DNA from: an uncultured Bradyrhizobium sp.
Lineage (GTDB): Bacteria > Pseudomonadota > Alphaproteobacteria > Rhizobiales > Xanthobacteraceae
DNA length: 38,886 nt
Direction of reading: 5' to 3'
NCBI RefSeq assembly: GCF_947648125.1
Contig: NZ_CANSMR010000045.1
Coordinates: 1-38,886, forward strand
In this document: one piece after another, positions 33,855 through 38,886 of the stretch
How positions within the stretch are numbered: position 1 is the stretch's first letter
How the letters are laid out: each line of letters opens with the position of its first letter
The notes under the pieces: generated by a model
The model's input: only the letters and a program-made list of their open reading frames with translations
Told to the model about the DNA's origin: nothing
The model's database searches: none
Made by a program: the position numbers and the translations under genes

Positions 33855-33873
33855 ACCCCCGGTTTCCGGGGGT
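33855..33873. promoter_or_regulatory. lux-box-like palindrome between luxR and luxI
   Basis: ACCCCCGG (33855-33862), TTT, CCGGGGGT (33866-33873): a perfect 8-bp inverted repeat of 19 bp, the size of a lux box. It is 52 bases upstream of the luxI ATG and 8 bases upstream of the luxR ATG. On the minus strand its GGGGG half is the only ribosome-binding site for luxR. As RNA the luxR leader could fold into this hairpin and hide that site. Confidence 0.7.
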
Positions 33874-33925
33874 ACCACAGTTAACCCCTTTCGTTCCAGA
33901 TGTTCCGCATTTGGAGGAAAGGATA

Positions 33926-34582
33926 ATGCCGCATTCATTGGACGGATATCATGCACTCATCACTCGCGAAGAGCTTGATCCGACGCATGTCGGGGCGATG
34001 TTGCGGCTGCGCAAGCGCCTGTTCGTCGACCATTGCGGCTGGCTTCTGAGCACGACCGGCGACGTCGAACGCGATCAGTTCGACTGCTGGTACACCGAGC
34101 ACTGCCTGTTGTTCTCAGGCGTCGAGCTGGTTGGCGGCTTCCGTGCGATCCGCACCGACTATCCCTATCTGACCAAGTCGGTGTTCCCGCAGCTTGCGGT
34201 GCGCCGCTTTCCGAGCCGCCGTGACGCCTGGGAAATCAGCCGTTTCGGCGTGCTGCCGTGCGGCGCGAGGTCGCGGACGGCACGCGTGAACTACGCGCTG
34301 ATGTTCCGCTTCGCCGAGCTGCGCGGGGCGGCGGCGCTCGTGGCGCTCGCCGACCTTTCCTACGAACGTTTTCTCACCCGCATGGAGATCCGCACCCGCC
34401 GCTACGGCCCGCCGCAGGTGATCGGAAATGATCGCATGGGCCGCCCGCTGACGGCGCTCGCCGGAGAAATCCCGCTGGGTCTCGCCGACAATCCCGGCCT
34501 GACCAAATTCCTCGACCTTGGACGGCAATTGGAGATTCACGATGCCACACATGTTCTCGGACGTTCGAGCATTCCAGCGTGA
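33926..34582 (+). CDS. LuxI-type N-acyl-homoserine lactone synthase
   Basis: 218 residues. All family-invariant positions are seen with the right spacing: Arg29, Phe33, Trp39 (LRLRKRLFVDHCGW), Asp50 and Asp53 (ERDQFD), Arg73 (GGFRAI), Glu103 and Arg106 (WEISRF). It joins S-adenosylmethionine to an acyl (or aryl) group from ACP or CoA to make a homoserine lactone signal. The C-terminal half does not look like the RpaI/BjaI CoA-dependent group as I recall it, so the acyl group is open. The ATG at 33926 has GGAGG at 33913-33917. The 3' end overlaps the P450 gene by 41 bases. Confidence 0.93.
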   Translation: MPHSLDGYHALITREELDPTHVGAMLRLRKRLFVDHCGWLLSTTGDVERDQFDCWYTEHCLLFSGVELVGGFRAIRTDYPYLTKSVFPQLAVRRFPSRRDAWEISRFGVLPCGARSRTARVNYALMFRFAELRGAAALVALADLSYERFLTRMEIRTRRYGPPQVIGNDRMGRPLTALAGEIPLGLADNPGLTKFLDLGRQLEIHDATHVLGRSSIPA

Positions 34583-35906
34583 CCCGCTGCGTCTGTTGCT
34601 GACGCGCGGCAACGAGGCCGAGTTGGGGCTCGTGCCCCTGCGGCTCGGTCCTGCGCCTGTGTTTCTGGTGAACGATCCCGATCTGCTGCGCCCGATCCTC
34701 AAGGCGCCGGAGACCGACATCGGAAAGGGCAAACTGATCAAGAAGCTGACGCCGGTGCTCGGCCGCAGCTCGCTGATGCTGAGCGGCGAGGAGCACAAGC
34801 GGCGGCGGACGGTGCTGCAGAAGCACATGGCCAAGGGCAGCGTCGAGAAATTCCTGCCGCATATGTGCGCCGAGATCCGTGCGGTCGGCGCCAGCCTGGC
34901 GCGGCTCGGATCGTTCGATCCGCACCATGTCACCGCGATGCTGGCGTTGCGGACCATCTGCGTCGCGATCTTCGGCTCACAGGTGATGTCGTCGGGCGAC
35001 GAGGAAGCGCTGGTTCAGGCCGTCGGCGTGATCGAGGACGATCTGGCCGAGGAGATGTTCCGCGCGTTGCCGTTCGGTCCGGTGGCTTGGTACCGGCGCC
35101 GGCAGAACCGGGTCTGCGCCAAGCTTGCCATGTCGACGGTGGTGCAACGCCTGCGCCGCAAGGCGGGCTCGAGCAGCGCGCTGCGGGATCTCGAGGCGCT
35201 CGGCCTGAGCGATCGCGATCTCGAGGACGAGATCCTGACACTGCTGCTGGCCGGCCACCACACCACGGGTTCGACGGCAGCGTGGATGTTCTACCAGATG
35301 GCCGCCGATCCCGCCCTGATGGACGACATTGCCGACGAGGCAGCAGAGTGCATCGGCGACGACGGCGAGCTGCGGCTTGACGCGGTGAAGCACGCCAATC
35401 TGAGTACGACGTTTGTCAAGGAGGTTTGCCGGCTCTATCCCAGCGCCTGGTGGTTCTCGCGCGAGGTGATGCAGCCGGTGACGATCGGCGGGCGCGACCT
35501 CAAGGTCGGCACCTCGCTATTGATCTGTCCCTGGCAATTGCAGCGCGATCCCAGGCAATTCCCCGATCCCGACCGCTTCCTGATGACGCGGCGCTACAAC
35601 ACCGACGCCTACATTCCGTTCGGTGCCGGCCCGCGCGCCTGCGTCGGGATGGGGGTTGCGATGCTCGAGTTGCAATTGCTCGCGCTCGAGATCGCAGCCG
35701 CCTATCGCTTCACCGCCGTCAGCCCGAATCCGGCGCCCTGGCCGAAAGCCTCGGTGACGCTGATTCCGCCGCCGATGACGATCGACATCGAAGTCCGCGA
35801 GATGCCATCGCGCATCCTTCATCTCGGCGAGGAAGCCGAGCGGCTGCCCTACATTCCATCCGCCAGCGCGGCGTCCATCAGCACATTACAATCGGTATCC
35901 CAATGA
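34542..35906 (+). CDS. Cytochrome P450 co-transcribed with luxI
   Basis: 454 residues, a bacterial P450 of usual length. Seen: the I-helix oxygen-binding motif AGHHTT (237-242), the K-helix ExxR at Glu294-Arg297 (KEVCRLYP), and the haem loop FGAGPRACVG with the axial Cys at about 367. Inserts an oxygen atom into an organic substrate using an external reductase. No ferredoxin or reductase gene is adjacent. The ATG at 34542 has GGAGA at 34531-34535 and lies inside the luxI frame, so translation is probably coupled. A likely substrate is the acyl precursor or the homoserine lactone itself, which is inference from gene order. CYP102-like fusion is excluded by length. Confidence 0.93.
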   Translation: MPHMFSDVRAFQRDPLRLLLTRGNEAELGLVPLRLGPAPVFLVNDPDLLRPILKAPETDIGKGKLIKKLTPVLGRSSLMLSGEEHKRRRTVLQKHMAKGSVEKFLPHMCAEIRAVGASLARLGSFDPHHVTAMLALRTICVAIFGSQVMSSGDEEALVQAVGVIEDDLAEEMFRALPFGPVAWYRRRQNRVCAKLAMSTVVQRLRRKAGSSSALRDLEALGLSDRDLEDEILTLLLAGHHTTGSTAAWMFYQMAADPALMDDIADEAAECIGDDGELRLDAVKHANLSTTFVKEVCRLYPSAWWFSREVMQPVTIGGRDLKVGTSLLICPWQLQRDPRQFPDPDRFLMTRRYNTDAYIPFGAGPRACVGMGVAMLELQLLALEIAAAYRFTAVSPNPAPWPKASVTLIPPPMTIDIEVREMPSRILHLGEEAERLPYIPSASAASISTLQSVSQ

Positions 35907-36163
35907 CAACACACATCACGACGGCCAGCATCGGGCAAAGGGCCATGGATCAAGTGCAAATGCGCAGCTTGCGCGACGTCATCGCGGTGTTGATCGAGCA
36001 ACGCAGCATCGTGACGGCGGCCGGCGCGACCTTCGCCGCACATCTGCTCGACCTCGCGATCATGCAGCTCAGGCTCAACGTCAACGATATTTCGGCGGAG
36101 GAATTGTCCGGCCTGTCCGACTACGTTGGCGCGGAGTTCACCAGGGACAAGTCATCGCACTAA
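35903..36163 (+). CDS. 86-residue unknown protein at end of luxI-P450 operon
   Basis: Starts at an ATG overlapping the P450 stop (ATGA, 35903-35906) with no ribosome-binding site of its own, so it depends on coupled translation. Sequence features: QVQMRSLRDVIAVLIEQRSIVTAAGATFAAHLLDLAIMQLRLNVNDISAEELSGLSDYVGAEF, mostly helical and soluble, with no Cys or metal motif. I recognise no family. Its fixed position suggests a role in the same pathway, for example as a partner or regulator of the P450 or synthase. Confidence 0.7.
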   Translation: MTTHITTASIGQRAMDQVQMRSLRDVIAVLIEQRSIVTAAGATFAAHLLDLAIMQLRLNVNDISAEELSGLSDYVGAEFTRDKSSH

Positions 36164-36174
36164 TCGCGCAGAGT

Positions 36175-36274
36175 GTTTTCGTGCGAAGCGGGCACCGGTT
36201 CGCGTGAAGAAAACGCATCAACACAACAAACTAGAGCTTCGGTTCTGATTCTATCAGAACCGAAGCTGCTCTAG
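36175..36274. repeat. Composite palindromic element (GTTTTCGTGCGAAG / CTAGAGC type)
   Basis: First hairpin GTTTTC (36175-36180) with GAAAAC (36209-36214) and an inner CACCGGTTCGCG block. Second hairpin AGCTTCGGTTCTGAT (36235-36249) with its exact complement at 36253-36267, framed by CTAGAG/CTCTAG. Probably ends the luxI-P450 transcript and supplies the TAG stop of ybaK on the other strand. Confidence 0.85.
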
Positions 36275-36753
36275 TCCTGCGTCGCCACCAGCGCCTTCAT
36301 CGTGGCGCCGGCGGCGAGCGCGGCGTCGTTCGGATCGATCTCGATCTGCAGGCCGCGCTGGCCGCCATTGACGAACACGGTGACATGGGTGAGCGCGGTC
36401 TCGTCGATCGCGGTCGGCACCTTCTTTTTCTGGCCGAACGGGCTGATGCCGCCGACATGGTAGCCGGTCAGCCGCTCGGCATCGGCCGGGCGCATCATCC
36501 TGGCCGACTTGCCGCCGAGGGCTGCGGCGAGCTTCTTCATGCTGACCTCGCAGTCGGACGGCACCACGGCGCAGACCGGCTTGCCGTCGACCTCCGCCAT
36601 CAGCGTCTTGAGCATGCGGTTCGGGTCGACGCCGAGCGCCTCCGCCGCCTGCAGCCCGATGCTCTCGGCGCTGGAATCGTAGACATAGGTGTGGAGCTTG
36701 AAGGCAATGCCTAGCTTGCGCAGCGCCATCGTCGCTTGTGTCGAATTGGGCAT
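36271..36753 (-). CDS. ybaK: Cys-tRNA(Pro) deacylase YbaK/EbsC family
   Basis: 160 residues of the YbaK fold: MPNSTQATMALRKLGIAFKLHTYVYD, GLQAAEALGVDPNRMLKTLMAEVDGKPVCAVVPSDCEVSMKKLAAALGGKSARMMRPADAERLTGYHVGGISPFGQKKKVPTAIDETAL. The Lys in LKTLM and the GGISPFG loop are family hallmarks. Removes Cys wrongly attached to tRNA-Pro, aiding translation fidelity. The ATG at 36753 gives the usual length, and an upstream in-frame ATG at 36807 would add 18 residues that do not look conserved. The TAG stop is inside the palindromic element. Confidence 0.92.
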   Translation of the reverse strand: MPNSTQATMALRKLGIAFKLHTYVYDSSAESIGLQAAEALGVDPNRMLKTLMAEVDGKPVCAVVPSDCEVSMKKLAAALGGKSARMMRPADAERLTGYHVGGISPFGQKKKVPTAIDETALTHVTVFVNGGQRGLQIEIDPNDAALAAGATMKALVATQD

Positions 36754-37102
36754 GGTCCGGGCCGGTTGATACGGCCGAATGATCGCCGCAATGGGCCCGG
36801 CGATCAATCGGCCGTACGGTCAGCGTCAGACCACCCCAACATTAAATTCCCGCCAGCCCGGCCCGGCCGGGCGCGGCATGGAATTTTCAGGGGATATCAA
36901 AGGCTTGTCGCTCGTCTAAAAGGCGTAAACGACCCCCTTCTTGCTTGCGCAGCCGACCCGCTTCCGTTATCCGGTAGGCGCCTTGCGTGCGCGCGGCCGG
37001 GCGCCGCGATTTGGGCTGGGCATATCATGCATGGTCGCTGTGGGCGAACGCGTTTTCGCCGCGATCATGGTCTCTGAAACACCTGAAGGGAACATCTTCG
37101 CA
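36754..37102. other. 349-base divergent gap between ybaK and purA
   Basis: Holds the promoters of ybaK and purA. No small gene is convincing. A short GC palindrome near 36860-36880 (CCCGGCCCGGCCGGGC) is seen. No clear riboswitch or operator could be picked out by eye. Confidence 0.4.
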
Positions 37103-38395
37103 ATGGCCAATGTTGTCGTCGTCGGCGCCCAGTGGGGTGACGAGGGGAAGGGCAAGATCGTCGACTGGCTGTCGGAACAGGCCGACATCGTCGTGCGCTT
37201 CCAGGGCGGCCACAATGCCGGCCATACGCTCGTGATCAATGGCGAGACCTACAAGCTGGCGCTGCTGCCCTCTGGCGTGCTGCGGCCGAACAAGCTCGCG
37301 GTGATCGGCAATGGCGTGGTGTTCGATCCGCAGGCCTTCCTCGACGAGGTCGCCAAGCTGAAGGGGCAGGGCGTTGCGGTCGGACCGGACAATCTGCGGA
37401 TCGCCGAGAACGTCACGCTGATCCTGCCGCTGCATCGCGAGCTCGACTCGCTGCGCGAATCCTCCAATGCCGTCACCTCGATCGGCACCACGCGCCGCGG
37501 CATCGGCCCGGCCTATGAGGACAAGGTCGGTCGTCGCGCCATCCGCCTGATGGATCTCGCCGATCTCGATACGCTGCCGCACAAGATCGAACGCCTGCTG
37601 GCGCACCACAATGCGCTGCGCCGCGGCAACAATCTGGAGGAGATCGACGGCAAGGGTATCCTGGCCGAGCTGACGGCGCTGGCGCCGAAGCTTCTGCCCT
37701 ATGCCGAGACGGTGTGGCGGCTGCTCGACCTCAAGCGCCGCGAGGGCAAGCGCATTCTGTTCGAGGGCGCGCAGGGCGCGCTGCTCGACGTCGACCACGG
37801 CACCTATCCCTATGTGACGTCGTCCAACACGGTGGCGGCGCAGGCCGCGACCGGCACCGGCATGGGTCCGGGTGCGGTCGGCTATGTGCTCGGCATCTGC
37901 AAGGCCTACACCACCCGGGTCGGCCAGGGTCCGTTCCCGACCGAGCTGAATGACGAGATCGGCGAGGAAATCGGCCGCCGCGGCAAGGAATTCGGCGTCA
38001 ACACCGGGCGCAAGCGCCGGGTCGGCTGGTTCGACGCCATGCTGGTGCGGCAGACCGTCCGGACCTGCGGAATTGCCGGGCTGGCGCTGACCAAGCTCGA
38101 TATTCTCGACGGGTTCGACAGCATCAAGGTCTGCATCGGCTACAAGCTCGACGGCAAGGAGATCGACCATCTGCCGGCGGGTGAGGGCGCGCAGGCCCGC
38201 ATTGAGCCGATCTATGAGATCATCGAGGGCTGGAAGCAGCCGACCGCCAATGCGCGATCCTGGGCGGACCTGCCGGCCCAGGCCATCAAGTATGTCCGCC
38301 GGGTCGAGGAACTGGTGGGGTGTCCGGTCACCCTGCTTTCCACTAGCCCGGAACGTGAAGATACTATTCTGGTACAGAATCCGTTCGAGGCTTAA
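37103..38395 (+). CDS. purA: Adenylosuccinate synthetase
   Basis: 430 residues, the standard length. GTP-dependent ligation of IMP and aspartate to adenylosuccinate, the first committed step to AMP. Seen: [44 protein letters not shown] (P-loop and catalytic Asp/His), [65 protein letters not shown] and [14 protein letters not shown]. The ATG at 37103 matches the family start. The frame is open upstream but starts in non-conserved DNA. AAGGG at 37086-37090 is a modest ribosome-binding site. Confidence 0.97.
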   Translation: MANVVVVGAQWGDEGKGKIVDWLSEQADIVVRFQGGHNAGHTLVINGETYKLALLPSGVLRPNKLAVIGNGVVFDPQAFLDEVAKLKGQGVAVGPDNLRIAENVTLILPLHRELDSLRESSNAVTSIGTTRRGIGPAYEDKVGRRAIRLMDLADLDTLPHKIERLLAHHNALRRGNNLEEIDGKGILAELTALAPKLLPYAETVWRLLDLKRREGKRILFEGAQGALLDVDHGTYPYVTSSNTVAAQAATGTGMGPGAVGYVLGICKAYTTRVGQGPFPTELNDEIGEEIGRRGKEFGVNTGRKRRVGWFDAMLVRQTVRTCGIAGLALTKLDILDGFDSIKVCIGYKLDGKEIDHLPAGEGAQARIEPIYEIIEGWKQPTANARSWADLPAQAIKYVRRVEELVGCPVTLLSTSPEREDTILVQNPFEA

Positions 38396-38430
38396 CGGGA
38401 TATTACCTATGTCCCACCAATTGTGTGGAA

Positions 38431-38886
38431 ATGGCTGACTACTACCCGCTGATCGCCCGTGCCATCGCCGGACTGGACCCCAACGCTCCCGGCGAAGCCC
38501 GCCGCGCGCTGTATGCGCGGGCGCGGACGGCGTTGATCCAGCAACTCCGCGGCGTGCAGCCGCCGCTCTCCGAGTCCGAGATCACCCGCGAGCGGCTGTC
38601 GCTGGAAGAGGCGGTGCGCAAGGTCGAGTCCGAGGCCGCGCAGCGCGCCCGGGAGGCCTCGCGCCCGGGCGGCGGGGCGGCCCGCAGCAGCGATCCGCTG
38701 CGCCGCGCCAATCCGCGGCCGCCCGAGGCCAATTCCACCGATAATGCCGCGCGCCCGCGGCCACCGGCCGAACCGCGCCCGCCGCGCAATTTGCGCCCCG
38801 ATGCGCCGCCGCCGGCCCCGCCGCGGCCGCAGAACCCGCAGGCCCCTGCCGGCCCGGATACCCAGTCTCATATAAAAAAAAACCAG
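38431..38886 (+). CDS. Proline/arginine-rich protein, 3' end beyond window
   Basis: Open from the ATG at 38431 to the window end (152 codons, no stop), 35 bases after purA. N-terminal about 75 residues are helical and charged: ADYYPLIARAIAGLDPNAPGEARRALYARARTALIQQLRGVQPPLSESEITRERLSLEEAVRKVESEAAQRAREA. Then a Pro/Arg/Ala-rich, disordered stretch (about 75-145). A run of nine A (38874-38882) encodes Lys residues just before the window edge. I recognise a type seen next to purA in Bradyrhizobium relatives but know no function. A membrane or C-terminal domain may follow outside. Confidence 0.7.
   Translation, partial: MADYYPLIARAIAGLDPNAPGEARRALYARARTALIQQLRGVQPPLSESEITRERLSLEEAVRKVESEAAQRAREASRPGGGAARSSDPLRRANPRPPEANSTDNAARPRPPAEPRPPRNLRPDAPPPAPPRPQNPQAPAGPDTQSHIKKNQ

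Noticed and set aside
33926-34582. Naming the synthase bjaI or braI
   Set aside because: Neither the sequence as I recall those proteins nor the neighbourhood (P450, purA side) supports it. Left unnamed.
1-38886. tRNA genes, integrase, attachment sites or insertion sequences bounding the luxI-P450 cassette
   Set aside because: None seen by eye. The flanks are ordinary intergenic palindromes, so there is no direct sign of recent transfer.

Overview
The window looks like chromosomal DNA of an alphaproteobacterium, most likely Bradyrhizobium or a close relative in the Nitrobacteraceae. The support is high GC content, an Irr/HmuP-type haem-uptake locus laid out as in Bradyrhizobium, and many intergenic palindromic elements of the kind common in that genus. 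I found 38 protein genes (the last cut by the window end) and no rRNA, tRNA, CRISPR array, insertion sequence or prophage gene.

Layout. (1) 145-5126: serA (serine synthesis), a thiolase and a secreted MuiA-family protein. (2) 5308-7345, minus: a small membrane protein and a secreted phytase-like esterase. (3) 7588-16320: a complete haem-acquisition locus. hmuP-hmuT-hmuU-hmuV run leftward with start/stop overlaps. Divergently, hmuR, hmuQ, hutX, exbB, exbD and tonB run rightward. Together they give outer-membrane haem uptake, energy transduction, periplasmic binding, inner-membrane transport, cytosolic haem handling and haem degradation. (4) 16503-21000, minus: a D-2-hydroxyacid dehydrogenase followed by a carbohydrate-type ABC importer (binding protein and two permeases) with no ATPase gene. 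(5) 21271-28590: a chemoreceptor, a LysR/SnoaL divergent pair, an EamA transporter, an HD-domain protein, a DUF1330 protein and a TetR/membrane-protein divergent pair with a clear palindrome between them. (6) 28781-32652, minus: an FMN-dependent 2-hydroxyacid dehydrogenase, a lone MlaD-type protein, a second EamA transporter with a riboswitch-like leader, and a small HTH protein. (7) 33073-36163: a quorum-sensing cassette with luxR (minus) divergent from luxI, a cytochrome P450 and an 86-residue unknown protein. The last three have overlapping reading frames. (8) 36271-38886: ybaK, purA and the start of a proline-rich protein.

The strongest candidate for an undescribed system is region 7. A complete LuxR/LuxI pair is co-transcribed, and probably translationally coupled, with a P450 and an unknown small protein, and a near-ideal lux-box palindrome overlaps the apparent ribosome-binding site of luxR. 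Other points worth a second look: a composite repeat family whose outer arm supplies the stop codon of at least three genes, the leader of the second EamA gene, an ABC importer without an ATPase beside a dehydrogenase with an atypical NAD-binding loop, and the operator-like palindromes of the hmu divergent promoter.
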